Shown: piece after piece, positions 16,923-26,071 of the stretch
Layout of the letters: every line of letters starts with the position of its first letter
How positions within the stretch are numbered: position 1 is the stretch's first letter
Origin: Parenemella sanctibonifatiensis
GTDB taxonomy: Bacteria; Actinomycetota; Actinomycetes; Propionibacteriales; Propionibacteriaceae
Length of the DNA stretch: 64,000 bases
Assembly: GCF_002250565.1 (NCBI RefSeq)
Contig: NZ_NMVJ01000001.1
Coordinates: 496,001-560,000, forward strand
Direction of reading: 5' to 3'
Notes under the pieces: model-generated
The model's database searches: none
Told to the model about the DNA's origin: nothing
The model's input: only the letters and a program-made list of their open reading frames with translations
Position numbers and translations under genes: made by a program

Positions 16923-17963
16923 TCAGCGGTCCTGCGTGTCCGCCGGGAAGTGTCGTCCGAGCCACCTCACCAGCTGCTCGGTGTCGACCTCGTGGCCGCC
17001 GTCGAAGATGTGGATCTCGGCGCGGTCACCGACACCGAGCTCGTCCCAGAAGCGGCGGCTGCGCTCGAACTCCTCGGCGATCGCCGGCGCCCAGCCGATC
17101 GGATCGCGCTGGCCGTGCTGCACCAGGAAGGGCCGCGGGCACACCAGCGAGGCCAGTTCGGTGTCGCCGAAGATCCCCAGCTGGTTCCAGTAGTACGCGT
17201 GGTGTTCGGCGCGGCCGAGGAAGCTGCCGAACTTCGGGTCGCCGGCCGGGGCGGCCATCTTCAACAACCGGTCGTTGTAGAAGCCGATGGTCGCGGCCAC
17301 CGCGAAGCGCGGCTCCAGCGGGGTCCAGTACTGGGTCGCCAGCCCACCCCAGCTGAGCCCGGTCATGGCGATGTTGTCGGGATCCAGTTGCGGATGACGC
17401 TTGGCGATCTCATCCAGAAGCACGCGGACCCGGGCCAGTTCGACGCCGACGACGGTGGTGCCGACCATCTGCGCCATCGATTCGGCGTCATTGCGGGGTT
17501 CGATCTGGTAGAGATTGCGCGGTGCCAGCACGGCGTACCCGGCCTCGACCAGCCGCTGCCCGACCGCGTGGTACGCGCCCGGCTTGCCCAGCCCGAAGAC
17601 CCGTTCGGGGGTCGATCCGAGGCCGTGCTGGAAGACGACCAGTTTGGTGGCGCCCTCGGGGACGACGAGGATGCCGTCGGCCTTGAGGTGCTCGTGGACG
17701 TCGATCTCCAGCCAAGTGCCGTTCGGCACCTCGGTGGCCACGTCACGGGCCGGGCCGAGCGCCTGGAAGGTGGGCGGGTTGATGAGGCGGCGCCACTCCT
17801 CGCGGTTGTCGGCGACTGAGTCGGCGTACGCCTGTGGGCTGCTGGTGTCCCAGTCCCAGGCGTCGCGGACCCGGTCGGCGTGGCCGTCGACCATGATCGA
17901 GGCGAAGTAGGTGTGGAGGTCCTTGGCGTAGGCAAGGTTGCGTTCGTCGACGGGGTCGCTCAT
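16923..17963 (-). CDS. Alpha/beta hydrolase (acetyl-esterase-like)
   Basis: 346 residues from the ATG at 17963. An ATG three codons upstream abuts the GAAGGA ribosome site, so the second, nine bases from it, is preferred. The oxyanion-side motif is VVFQHGLGS, the nucleophile elbow GLSWGG (Ser204), the acid probably in HGQRDPIGW and the catalytic His in DGGHEVD. The fold resembles the dienelactone-hydrolase/acetylxylan-esterase group. No signal peptide is seen, so it should act in the cytoplasm on an imported ester. It lies between the LarA-family and beta-propeller genes on the same strand, with 16 and 45 bp gaps, probably in one operon. Confidence 0.78.
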   Translation of the reverse strand: MSDPVDERNLAYAKDLHTYFASIMVDGHADRVRDAWDWDTSSPQAYADSVADNREEWRRLINPPTFQALGPARDVATEVPNGTWLEIDVHEHLKADGILVVPEGATKLVVFQHGLGSTPERVFGLGKPGAYHAVGQRLVEAGYAVLAPRNLYQIEPRNDAESMAQMVGTTVVGVELARVRVLLDEIAKRHPQLDPDNIAMTGLSWGGLATQYWTPLEPRFAVAATIGFYNDRLLKMAAPAGDPKFGSFLGRAEHHAYYWNQLGIFGDTELASLVCPRPFLVQHGQRDPIGWAPAIAEEFERSRRFWDELGVGDRAEIHIFDGGHEVDTEQLVRWLGRHFPADTQDR

Positions 17964-18008
17964 GGCGCTCATTCCTTCGTTGGCTGCGTCGTTGGGGCTG
18001 GATTCAAC

Positions 18009-20009
18009 TTAGCGGTTCTGGTGAGGACTGTCGGGGCGGTAGCGGTAGACCCGGGTCAGGTCGGCGAAGTAGAAGCTCCCATCACCGATCGGGTCGGGAG
18101 TGGCGTACGCCCCCTCGGTCAGCACGTTCACCCGGCCGGTGGCGATGGTGATGGTGAAGATCTGCCCGGCGGCGTTCCCGAGCAGGGTGGCGTCGTCGAG
18201 CAGGTGCAGTTTCGGGACTCCCCAGGCGCCCGCAGGGCGCGGTTCGCCGAAGAGATCGAGGACCTTGCTGGTCGTCAGCGCGTACGCCTCCGGGGCGTCG
18301 GCTTGGCTGGCGGTCACCTCGTGGATCGAGGAGTCGCTGACCAGTGCCCAGACGCGCCCGTCGGGCAGCTCGACGAGTTGGTTGATGCTCTGGGCACCGA
18401 CGACGGGGGTGATGACGGCGTGGGCGGTGCCGGCCTGAAGGTCGACGACGCACAGCTTGGCGTCCGTGTCGACCGGCTCCGCGCCGAGTTGCACGCTGGA
18501 GGTGCCACAGATCAGCGCCGGGCGCGAACCGATGAAGGTGTGAAGGATCGCGGACACCGCATGCTCCGGGACCGGCGTGAGACTGTGGACGACCTCGCCG
18601 GCGGCTGGGTTGATCACGCTCACCGCGCCGTTCAGCTTGCCCTTGACGGCCACAGTGCCGATGGCCACGTCGGCACCCGCGCCGGCCACGACCGCGACCC
18701 GTTCCTGCCCGAGGTCGGCCAGCCCAGCCACGTGGCGCGGGTTGGTCCCCCACTGCCAGTCGGTCGTCTCGTCCAGCTGCCACAGCCCCGCGTCGAGGTA
18801 GGTGCCGAAGTAGAGGTGCTGGCCGGTCCGGTCGTGCAGGGTGCCGACGAACTCGGCCTGCTCGAGGCCGGCGAGCTGGGTGATCGCCAAGCTGTCGGGA
18901 TCGATCCGGGCCGCCCGCCCCGGCGTCAGGAAGCCCGACACGTAGAGCTGACGGTCGGGCGAAAACCCCATGGCCGCGACCTTGAGGGCACCGCCCCGGG
19001 CCTGCGAGTCGAAGCTGCGGAACTCTTCGGTGACCGGATTCCAGTGGCACATCGCACCGGTCAGACCGATGCCGACCAGTGTCGTCCCCGGCCACTGCGG
19101 GTCGCCGAGGTCGGCCTGGCCCAGCGCCCGGGCCACCTCCGAGGTGAACGGGCCGGTGGTGGTCCGCTGGGTACGTTCGCCGCTCGCCAGGTCATAGGAG
19201 TAGAGGTTGGCGTCGCGGCCCACCAGGTACGCCCGGCCGTCGATCTCGGCCGACGGCGCCAGCGCGCCGACATCGGTCAGGGTTTCGCGCCACTGCCCGG
19301 TGGCCGGGTCATAGACGCCATAGGCGTACGCCGGGGAGAAGAACGCAAACACCAGTCCGCCCCGGGCGTACATCTCGTTGACGTACGCCTGCTGCCCCGC
19401 GTACGCCGGCGGCAGCGCGATCTCCCGCTTCTCGCGGGTGGCGAGGTCGATCTCGAAGAACCTGGCGTTGGTGCCGGTGCCGACGTAGAGCTTGCCGTCC
19501 ACCACCGCCATGCTGCGGGCGTACTCCTCCCCTGGTGCGATCGGGCCGAGGTCCTCGAAGCCGCGCTCGGGGTGATAGCTGGCGGCGTGCCCGTTCGGGA
19601 AGGTGCCGGTGTAGAGGGTGCCGTCAGGGCCGAAGGCGGCGATCCGGTTGAGGTTGGACTCGCCCGGGACCGGATTGCCGAGCTTCTCGAATCCGCCGGT
19701 CGCCGTGTCGTAGCGGAACAGGGCCGCACCCGGGGTGGTGCCGACCACGTACGCCGCGGACTGGTCCGGCGCGACGCCGGTGTAGATGGCGGTGGTCATG
19801 CCCGTCAGTTCGTGACTGGAGATCAGAGCGCCGTCACGGGCGTCGACGACGCTGAGGATGGCCGGCTCACCGAAGGTCGGGACGTAGAGGACGGGCGTGC
19901 CGTCGGGCAGCAGGCCGGATGAGGTGCCGCGGATGTTGCGCTCGACGATCGGGGCGCCGACGGCGTCGATGGCGGCGCTGGCCACTGCGCGGCGCTGACT
20001 CGCGGACAC
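18009..20009 (-). CDS. Cytoplasmic beta-propeller protein of unknown function
   Basis: 666 residues from a GTG directly after GGAGGAACC. An upstream in-frame GTG at 20039 has no such site. The sequence is a run of propeller-like repeats of the type G-x-LYxGT-x(10)-D-x-A-T/S: for example AAYVVGTTPGAALFRYDTATGG, TLYTGTFPNGHAASYHPERG, KLYVGTGTNARFFEIDLATRE, AYLVGRDANLYSYDLASGE and HLYFGTYLDAGLWQLDE. There is no signal peptide or anchoring segment. It is divergent from the LacI regulator across a 220-bp gap. It may bind or cleave sugars or sugar acids, by analogy with propeller proteins in polysaccharide loci, but no catalytic residues can be assigned. Confidence 0.65.
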   Translation of the reverse strand: MSASQRRAVASAAIDAVGAPIVERNIRGTSSGLLPDGTPVLYVPTFGEPAILSVVDARDGALISSHELTGMTTAIYTGVAPDQSAAYVVGTTPGAALFRYDTATGGFEKLGNPVPGESNLNRIAAFGPDGTLYTGTFPNGHAASYHPERGFEDLGPIAPGEEYARSMAVVDGKLYVGTGTNARFFEIDLATREKREIALPPAYAGQQAYVNEMYARGGLVFAFFSPAYAYGVYDPATGQWRETLTDVGALAPSAEIDGRAYLVGRDANLYSYDLASGERTQRTTTGPFTSEVARALGQADLGDPQWPGTTLVGIGLTGAMCHWNPVTEEFRSFDSQARGGALKVAAMGFSPDRQLYVSGFLTPGRAARIDPDSLAITQLAGLEQAEFVGTLHDRTGQHLYFGTYLDAGLWQLDETTDWQWGTNPRHVAGLADLGQERVAVVAGAGADVAIGTVAVKGKLNGAVSVINPAAGEVVHSLTPVPEHAVSAILHTFIGSRPALICGTSSVQLGAEPVDTDAKLCVVDLQAGTAHAVITPVVGAQSINQLVELPDGRVWALVSDSSIHEVTASQADAPEAYALTTSKVLDLFGEPRPAGAWGVPKLHLLDDATLLGNAAGQIFTITIATGRVNVLTEGAYATPDPIGDGSFYFADLTRVYRYRPDSPHQNR

Positions 20010-20039
20010 GGTTCCTCCAGCATCGTCGTCGGGTTGCAC

Positions 20040-20231
20040 CGAGTATCACCACCCCAGCAACCCAATGCAACGATCTAATGCGAATAACCATTATTAGGTC
20101 ACGATCGGGCTACAAACCTGCTGCAATGGCGCTTTTGGGTATTGACCAGGCGGTCATGCGCATGATCTATTGACGCCAATCGCGGCGCAGCAGCCGCGGC
20201 CGACATCAGCGTTGATCAAGAAACGGAGTGG
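20040..20231. promoter_or_regulatory. Divergent promoter region between the beta-propeller and LacI genes
   Basis: This gap contains an unusually AT-rich patch for the region (20085-20100, GAATAACCATTATTAGG). It has TTGACC at 20142 with TCTATT 18 bp downstream as a weak plus-strand promoter candidate for the LacI gene. No perfect LacI palindrome was found by eye. The region is the natural place for an operator controlling both directions. Confidence 0.35.
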
Positions 20232-21296
20232 GTGGTGGAGATGAGGCGTCGACCGACCCAGGCGGACGTGGCGAAGCTGGCTGGCGTCAGTCAGGCCACG
20301 GTCTCGCTGGTGCTCAACGGGCCCTCCAATGCCCGGGCCCGGGTCGGCGAGGAGAGCCGCAGGCGGGTGCTCGATGCGATGCGGGAGACCGGCTATGCCG
20401 CCAACCCGATGGCGCAGGGCCTGGCCCGGGGCCGCAATCGGATCGTCGGCGTCTTCACCTACGAGTCGGTCTTTCCCAGCGACGGCTCGAACTTCTACCA
20501 CCCCTTCCTGGTCGGCATGGAAGCCGCGGCCTTCGACGTCGGCGTGGACCTGTTGCTCTTCACCAGCGCCCCGGTCACCGAGGGACGGCGGCGGCTCACC
20601 GATGCCGGCTGGAATCGGCTCGAGGTCGCCGACGGTTGCGTTCTGATCGGCCGCCACGGCAACGATCGGGAGCTGCACGAACTGCGGGAACGCAACTATC
20701 CGGTGGTCTATCTGGGTCGCCGCGACGGCGACGAAGACGGCACCGCCCCCTATGTCGGCGCCGACTACGCCACCGCCACCGAAGAGATCACTCGGCAACT
20801 GATGGAGCTGGGCCACCGGCGGATCGCCTTCCTGGGCGACCTCAGCACCGCTCCGTCGGCCCGGGACCGGGTCGCCGGCTATCGGCGGGCGCTCGAGTCC
20901 GAGGGGCGACACCCGATCCTGCTCGCCGGTGACGCGTTCAGCCCAGACGAGGCCGCCGAGGTGATCGCCGACCACCGCGCCACCGCTGTCCTGGTCGGCA
21001 CCGACGTCGACCCGGTGCTGCTCCGCGATGCCGCCGACCAACGGCAGCTGGGACTGTCCTACGCGCTGCTCGGCGAACCCGAGGGCCGGCCCTGGCCCGA
21101 GGGTTTCTCCGGCTTCCGGATCCCTCGCGGCGAGATGGGAGCCCGAGCGCTGCGCCTGCTCGCAGCAACCATCGACGGCGACGACACCGTCGATCCCGCC
21201 CAACTGCTGCCCTGCCAGATCGATCAGGGCCACACCCTCACCGCCCCACATCTGCCATCCACGTCCACGTCCCCTGCCAGGAGTCCCCATGCCTGA
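20232..21296 (+). CDS. LacI-family transcriptional regulator
   Basis: 354 residues. The N-terminal helix-turn-helix is TQADVAKLAGVSQATVSLVLNG (about 9-30), then the hinge region, then a periplasmic-binding-like effector domain (IVGVFTYESVF, HPFLVGMEAAAFDVGVDLLLF, LGHRRIAFLGDL, ATAVLVGTDVDPVLL). GTG at 20232 is taken because ACGGAG lies upstream; an in-frame ATG at 20241 is possible. It probably represses the FAD oxidoreductase/ABC importer operon in the absence of the sugar. The next gene starts 8 bp before this stop. Confidence 0.88.
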   Translation: MVEMRRRPTQADVAKLAGVSQATVSLVLNGPSNARARVGEESRRRVLDAMRETGYAANPMAQGLARGRNRIVGVFTYESVFPSDGSNFYHPFLVGMEAAAFDVGVDLLLFTSAPVTEGRRRLTDAGWNRLEVADGCVLIGRHGNDRELHELRERNYPVVYLGRRDGDEDGTAPYVGADYATATEEITRQLMELGHRRIAFLGDLSTAPSARDRVAGYRRALESEGRHPILLAGDAFSPDEAAEVIADHRATAVLVGTDVDPVLLRDAADQRQLGLSYALLGEPEGRPWPEGFSGFRIPRGEMGARALRLLAATIDGDDTVDPAQLLPCQIDQGHTLTAPHLPSTSTSPARSPHA

Positions 21297-22893
21297 CCTT
21301 CACGCCCCCATCCTCGTCGTCGGCGGTGGCCTCGGTGGCGTCGCCGCCGCGCTCGCCGCCCTCGAAGCGGGCCAGCGCGTCATCCTCACCGAAGAGTTCG
21401 CGTGGCTCGGTGGCCAGTCGACCTCCCAGGCCGTCCCCTTCGACGAGCATCCCTGGGTTGAGGACTTCGGCGTCACGGCCCGCTATCGCCGGCTGCGCGA
21501 CGGGGTACGCCAGTACTACCGCGACCACTATCCGCTCACCGACCGGGCTCGGGCCTGGACCGAACTCAACCCGGGCGCCGGCTGGGTCTCCAAGCTGTGC
21601 CACGAGCCCCGCGTCGCGCTCGCCGTCATCGAGGACATGCTGGCCCCGTGGCGTACGAACGGCGCCCTGGTGGTGCTGCAACCGGCCCGGCCCGTCAGCG
21701 CTACCACCGACGGAGACCGCGTCACCTCGGTCACCTTCGACCTGCTGGATGACGGCAGCCAGGTCACCGTGACCGCCGACTACGTCATCGAGGCCACCGA
21801 GACCGGCGAACTACTGGCGCTGACCGGCACCGAGTACGCCATCGGCTCCGAGGCGAGCTCGGAGTTCGACGAACCGAGTGCGCCAGACGTGGCCCGGCCC
21901 GACAACCACCAAGCCGTCAGCATCTGCTTCGCAGTGGACCATGTCGACGGCGACCACACCATCGACAAGCCCGCCATGTATGACCTCTGGGCCAGCCACC
22001 AGCCCGAGTTCTGGGGTGCGCCGCTGCTGTCGTGGACGGGGCCCGAGCCGCGTACGCTCAACGTCTCCACCCGTCACTTCGAGCCCAATCCGGGCGACGA
22101 TGCGCTGGCGGTCCGCGCCGACCAGTCCGTCACCCCCGGCGATGGCAACCTGTGGACCTTCCGCCGGATTCTGGCCCGTGACCTCTTCACTCCGGGTTCG
22201 TTCGACTCCGACATCACGCTGGTCAACTGGCCCCAGATCGACTACTTCACCCATCCGATCATCGACGCCGCCGATGGCGAGAAGCGGCTGGAGGAAGCCC
22301 GCCAGCTGTCGCTGTCCTTCCTCTACTGGATGCAGACCGAGGCGCCCCGCCCCGACGGCGGCACCGGCTGGCCCGGGCTGCGGATCCGGCCCGATGTCGT
22401 CGGCACCGACGACGGGTTGGCGATGGCGCCCTACTGGCGCGAGGCCCGCCGCATCAAGGCCGTCACCACCGTCTCCGAGAAGGACGTCTGGATGCGGCAC
22501 CCCGATGATCGGGCCCGCAGCTTCGCCGACTCGATCGGCGTGGGCATGTATCGCATTGACCTCCACCCCTCCACGGGAGGCGACAACTACATCGACGTCC
22601 CCGCCAGCCCGTTCCAGCTGCCGTTGGGCTTCCTGATCCCGCGCCGGGTCACGAATCTCCTGGCGACCGCCAAGACGGTCGGCACGACGCACATCACCAA
22701 CGGCTGCTACCGCCTCCATCCGGTCGAGTGGAACACCGGCGAAGCGGCAGGAGCCCTGGCAGCCCACTGTCTGGCGTACGGCCTGACACCTCACCAGGTC
22801 CACGAGAGCACGGCGCTCACGGAGGACTTCCAACAAACCCTGATCCAGCAAGGGGTCGAAGTCGCGTGGCCCGACCACGTCCGCGGCTACTGA
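21289..22893 (+). CDS. FAD-dependent oxidoreductase of sugar-catabolism loci
   Basis: 534 residues from the ATG at 21289, preceded by CAGGAG and overlapping the LacI stop. The N terminus is a dinucleotide-binding motif, ILVVGGGLGGVAAALAALEAG (from residue 8). It continues GGQSTSQ and then DYVIEATETGELLALTG, the pattern of the FAD_oxidored family. These flavoproteins are frequent in polysaccharide and uronate utilisation clusters; the reaction is unknown in most cases. The position directly before a sugar importer supports oxidation of the imported sugar or a derivative. There is no signal peptide, so it is cytoplasmic. Confidence 0.78.
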   Translation: MPDLHAPILVVGGGLGGVAAALAALEAGQRVILTEEFAWLGGQSTSQAVPFDEHPWVEDFGVTARYRRLRDGVRQYYRDHYPLTDRARAWTELNPGAGWVSKLCHEPRVALAVIEDMLAPWRTNGALVVLQPARPVSATTDGDRVTSVTFDLLDDGSQVTVTADYVIEATETGELLALTGTEYAIGSEASSEFDEPSAPDVARPDNHQAVSICFAVDHVDGDHTIDKPAMYDLWASHQPEFWGAPLLSWTGPEPRTLNVSTRHFEPNPGDDALAVRADQSVTPGDGNLWTFRRILARDLFTPGSFDSDITLVNWPQIDYFTHPIIDAADGEKRLEEARQLSLSFLYWMQTEAPRPDGGTGWPGLRIRPDVVGTDDGLAMAPYWREARRIKAVTTVSEKDVWMRHPDDRARSFADSIGVGMYRIDLHPSTGGDNYIDVPASPFQLPLGFLIPRRVTNLLATAKTVGTTHITNGCYRLHPVEWNTGEAAGALAAHCLAYGLTPHQVHESTALTEDFQQTLIQQGVEVAWPDHVRGY

Positions 22894-22909
22894 TCAAAGG
22901 AGCACAGCC

Positions 22910-24208
22910 ATGTCCACCCACACCTTTTCCCGCATCCCCCGTCGTTCCTTCCTCACCCTGGCCGGCGGCGCCGCCGGCGGCCTGGCCCTGACCGCCTGCG
23001 GTGGCGGCTCGGCCAGCGAGATCCCCGCTCCCAGCAGCGATCCCGACACGCTGTCCGGTTCGGTGACCGTCTGGTTCCCGCCGATCGGCGGCGACATCGA
23101 ACGGCCCTACTGGGATGAGCAGATCAACAAGTTCAACGGCATCTATCCCAACGTGGAGGTCGCCGTCGAGATCATCCCGTGGGACTCCCGCGGCGAGCGG
23201 ATGAGCACCGCCATCAAAGGCAAGACCACCCCCGACATCACGTACGCCCTGCCCGCCGACATCTACAACTGGGGCGCGGGCGGCATCCTGGTGCCGCTCG
23301 ACGAGGTCGTCGCCGACAAGGACAAGTACCTGCCCAACGGCCTGGAGACCATGTCCTACGACGGCACCCTCTACGGCGCCCCGACGGTGATGGGCATGAC
23401 CACCACCCTGCACGTCAAGCCGGTCTGGGATGCCGTCGGCGTCAGCCCCGAGGACTATCCGACCACCTTCGATGAGGTCAAGGAGATCGCCCCGAAGCTC
23501 AAGGAGCAGGGTTACTACATCACCCAGTACGAGGCTGCGCCGACGATGACCCTCAACGGGTCCTTCTATCCCCTGCTGTGGAGCGCCGGTGGCACCGTCC
23601 TCAATGAGGACGGCACCGCGGCAGCCCTCAACGGCCCCGAGGGCCTGCGCGCGCTCGAGTTCGCGAAGTGGCTGGTGGACGGCGACCACACCCCCAAGGA
23701 CGCCCTCACCCAGCAGCTGCCGGTGGAGACCAGCCCGATCGCACAGAAGAAGGTCGCGATGCTGTTCTCCCGGTCGACCGCCTCGCTGCTGCTCAACGGC
23801 CTCACCCTGGAGGAGCTCGTCGTCGCCGAACCGCTGGCCGACAAGAGGGCCGCCGGCTACGGCAACGTCGGCGCCTGGGTGATCTTCAAGGAATCCCAGA
23901 ACAAGGATGCCGCCGCGGCTTGGATCAACTTCCAGAACCAGCCCGACAACCTGCGCGAATTCCTGCCGCCGCGCAACCAGCAGTCCCCGCGTACGGACGT
24001 CACCGACCTGTACGAGGAGGGCACCCCCGAGGCGGCGCTGGAGCCGATGATGGATCTGGGTGTCACCGAGCCGAAGTCGCCCAAGGCCACCGAGATCATG
24101 GGCATCATCAAGCCTGAGGTCCAGGCTGCGCTGCTGGGTCAGAAGGAACCCCAGGCCGCACTGGATGCCGCCGCCGCACAGATCGACGCGGCGCTGGCCA
24201 AGCCCTGA
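22910..24208 (+). CDS. Sugar ABC transporter substrate-binding lipoprotein (family 1)
   Basis: 432 residues with AAAGGAG upstream. The signal peptide is of the twin-arginine lipoprotein type: RRSFL at 11-15, a Gly/Ala-rich hydrophobic run, then the lipobox LTAC with Cys30. The mature protein has the MalE/UgpB-type layout: VTVWFPPIGGDIE, WDSRGERMSTAIKGKTTPDITYALPADIYNW, and GAPTVMGMTTTLHV. It captures a carbohydrate at the outer membrane face for the two permeases that follow. The substrate cannot be told from sequence. Confidence 0.88.
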   Translation: MSTHTFSRIPRRSFLTLAGGAAGGLALTACGGGSASEIPAPSSDPDTLSGSVTVWFPPIGGDIERPYWDEQINKFNGIYPNVEVAVEIIPWDSRGERMSTAIKGKTTPDITYALPADIYNWGAGGILVPLDEVVADKDKYLPNGLETMSYDGTLYGAPTVMGMTTTLHVKPVWDAVGVSPEDYPTTFDEVKEIAPKLKEQGYYITQYEAAPTMTLNGSFYPLLWSAGGTVLNEDGTAAALNGPEGLRALEFAKWLVDGDHTPKDALTQQLPVETSPIAQKKVAMLFSRSTASLLLNGLTLEELVVAEPLADKRAAGYGNVGAWVIFKESQNKDAAAAWINFQNQPDNLREFLPPRNQQSPRTDVTDLYEEGTPEAALEPMMDLGVTEPKSPKATEIMGIIKPEVQAALLGQKEPQAALDAAAAQIDAALAKP

Positions 24209-24210
24209 TC

Positions 24211-25134
24211 ATGGCTGCGACCCCCACCATCGTCACCGAGTCTGCGGGAGCCCCGATCCGGCGCTCCCGCAGGCCCGGGGCGCGCAAGGCGGCACTGCTC
24301 GGGATGGCGTTCGTGCTCCCGTTCGTCGTGGTGTTCCTGCTGTTCCGCGCCGGGCCGGCCGCCGGCGGCATCGTGTTGTCGTTCCTGAGCCAGAACTTGG
24401 CCGGTGACTTCACCTGGATCGGCACCGCCAACTACGACGCCCTCTTCGCCGACCCGATCTTCTGGAATGCGCTGCGCGTCACGCTGATCTATTCGGTGAT
24501 CGCGGTGCCGCTGGTGGTGGTCGTGTCGGTGGCGATGGCGACGATGGCGGCAAGATCGGTACGCGGGATCAAGGTCTATCGGGCAGCATTCTTCCTGCCG
24601 GTCATCACGTCGCTGGTCACCACCGGTGTGATCTGGACCTGGATCTATTCCACCGATGGACCGCTGAACTGGTTCCTGGGGCTCTTCGGCGCCCCCGCGA
24701 TCCCGTGGATCTCCAGCAGCGCGTTGGTGCTGCCGTCGCTGGCGGTGGTCGCGGTGTGGAGCCGGTTCGGCTACGACATGTTGATCCTGATGGCCGGCAT
24801 CCTCGACATCCCCAAGGACTACTACGAGGCCGCCGAGCTGGACGGCGCTGGGCCGTGGCGCCGCTTCGTCAACATCACCCTGCCGGGCCTGAAGCGACCA
24901 CTGTTCTTCGTACTGGTGTTGGAGATCGTCGCCTCCTTCCAGGTCTTCGACCTGATCTACGTGATGACCGGCGGCGGCCCCGTCAACGCCAGCTATTCGC
25001 TGGTCTTCATGATCTACGACCAGGGCTTCAAGTACGGCCACTTCGGGTACGCCTCCGCCGCCGGCGTGGTGCTGTTTGCCATCACCGTGGTCATCACGAT
25101 CATCCAGCGACTCTTCTTCCGGGAGGACGACTGA
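24211..25134 (+). CDS. Sugar ABC transporter permease (MalF/UgpA type)
   Basis: 307 residues, starting two bases after the binding-protein stop. Six hydrophobic segments are present. The conserved cytoplasmic EAA loop reads YYEAAELDGAGPWRRFVNITLPGLK (about 205-230), the contact site for the ATPase. The N-terminal 25 residues are basic and hydrophilic. It forms the transmembrane channel with the next gene product. The genes overlap by one base. Confidence 0.9.
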   Translation: MAATPTIVTESAGAPIRRSRRPGARKAALLGMAFVLPFVVVFLLFRAGPAAGGIVLSFLSQNLAGDFTWIGTANYDALFADPIFWNALRVTLIYSVIAVPLVVVVSVAMATMAARSVRGIKVYRAAFFLPVITSLVTTGVIWTWIYSTDGPLNWFLGLFGAPAIPWISSSALVLPSLAVVAVWSRFGYDMLILMAGILDIPKDYYEAAELDGAGPWRRFVNITLPGLKRPLFFVLVLEIVASFQVFDLIYVMTGGGPVNASYSLVFMIYDQGFKYGHFGYASAAGVVLFAITVVITIIQRLFFREDD

Positions 25135-25952
25135 TGTCCGGGCACAAGCTTCGCGGCGGACTGGCCGCGCACCTGCCGCTGACAACCGTTGCGGTGGTCA
25201 CCTGCTTCCCGTTCTTCGTGATGCTGGTGCTCTCGATCCAACCTGGCCAGGCCTTCACGCTGCCGCAGTCGCTGCTGCCGGCATCGGTGGATCTGTCGGA
25301 GTACGCCCGCCTGCTCGGCCGCGGCGAGATGATCCAGTGGCTGATCAACACCACCATCTATTCGGTGCTCGGCGTCGTGATGGTGCTCGCGCTGGCGTCC
25401 CTGGCGGCGTACAGCTTTGCCAAGGTCGACTTCCCCGGCCGCGGGCTGCTGTTCTGGGTGATCATCGCGATGATGATGATCCCCTATCACCTGACCCTGA
25501 TCCCGAAGTTCCTGCTGGTCAGTGAGATGGGCGGGCTGGACACCCACTGGGGTCTGGTGTTGCCGACGGTGGCCAACGTCCAGGCGCTGTTCCTGATGCG
25601 GCAGTTCATCGCCGGCATCCCCAACGAACTGATCGAAGCTGCACGCGTTGATGGCGCCGGCGAGCTGCGGATCTTCTGGTCGATCATCCTGCCGCAGCTC
25701 AAGCCAATCCTGGCCACGTTGGCGGTGTTCGTCTTCCTGTGGCACTGGAACGACTTCCTGTGGCCGCTGGTGGCGATGCAGTCCGGCGACATGTACACCC
25801 TGACCGTCGGCCTGGCCTCCCTGAATGCCGAGGAGACCTCCCTGGCGACGATCATGGCCGGCTCGGTGATCACGCTGCTGCCGATCCTGGTGATCTTCCT
25901 GTTCGCCCAGAAGTACTTCGTGCGGGGCGTCACGATGAGCGGCATCAAGTAG
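25134..25952 (+). CDS. Sugar ABC transporter permease (MalG/UgpE type)
   Basis: 272 residues from the ATG that shares its A with the preceding TGA. A much longer in-frame ORF exists upstream, but it is the shadow of the first permease. Six membrane segments are visible, and the EAA loop is LIEAARVDGAGELRIFWSIILPQLKP. The C terminus AQKYFVRGVTMSGIK is typical of MalG/UgpE proteins. No ATP-binding subunit gene follows, so the importer probably uses a shared MsiK-type ATPase encoded elsewhere, as is common in actinobacteria. Confidence 0.9.
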   Translation: MSGHKLRGGLAAHLPLTTVAVVTCFPFFVMLVLSIQPGQAFTLPQSLLPASVDLSEYARLLGRGEMIQWLINTTIYSVLGVVMVLALASLAAYSFAKVDFPGRGLLFWVIIAMMMIPYHLTLIPKFLLVSEMGGLDTHWGLVLPTVANVQALFLMRQFIAGIPNELIEAARVDGAGELRIFWSIILPQLKPILATLAVFVFLWHWNDFLWPLVAMQSGDMYTLTVGLASLNAEETSLATIMAGSVITLLPILVIFLFAQKYFVRGVTMSGIK

Positions 25953-26071
25953 CCACGGGGCACCTTCAGCCGGGGCGCTGGCCGTCCTTCCACTGGCCGG
26001 TGGCACGATGAGAGGCACCCTCAGCGTCGGGGCCACGGTCAGCGGCCACCGACCGAACCGGAAGGACTGTC

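Noticed and set aside
24705-25133. An N-terminal extension of the second permease by 143 codons
   Set aside because: It is the shadow of the first permease; the ATG at 25134 gives the normal MalG-type length and a one-base overlap with the previous stop.
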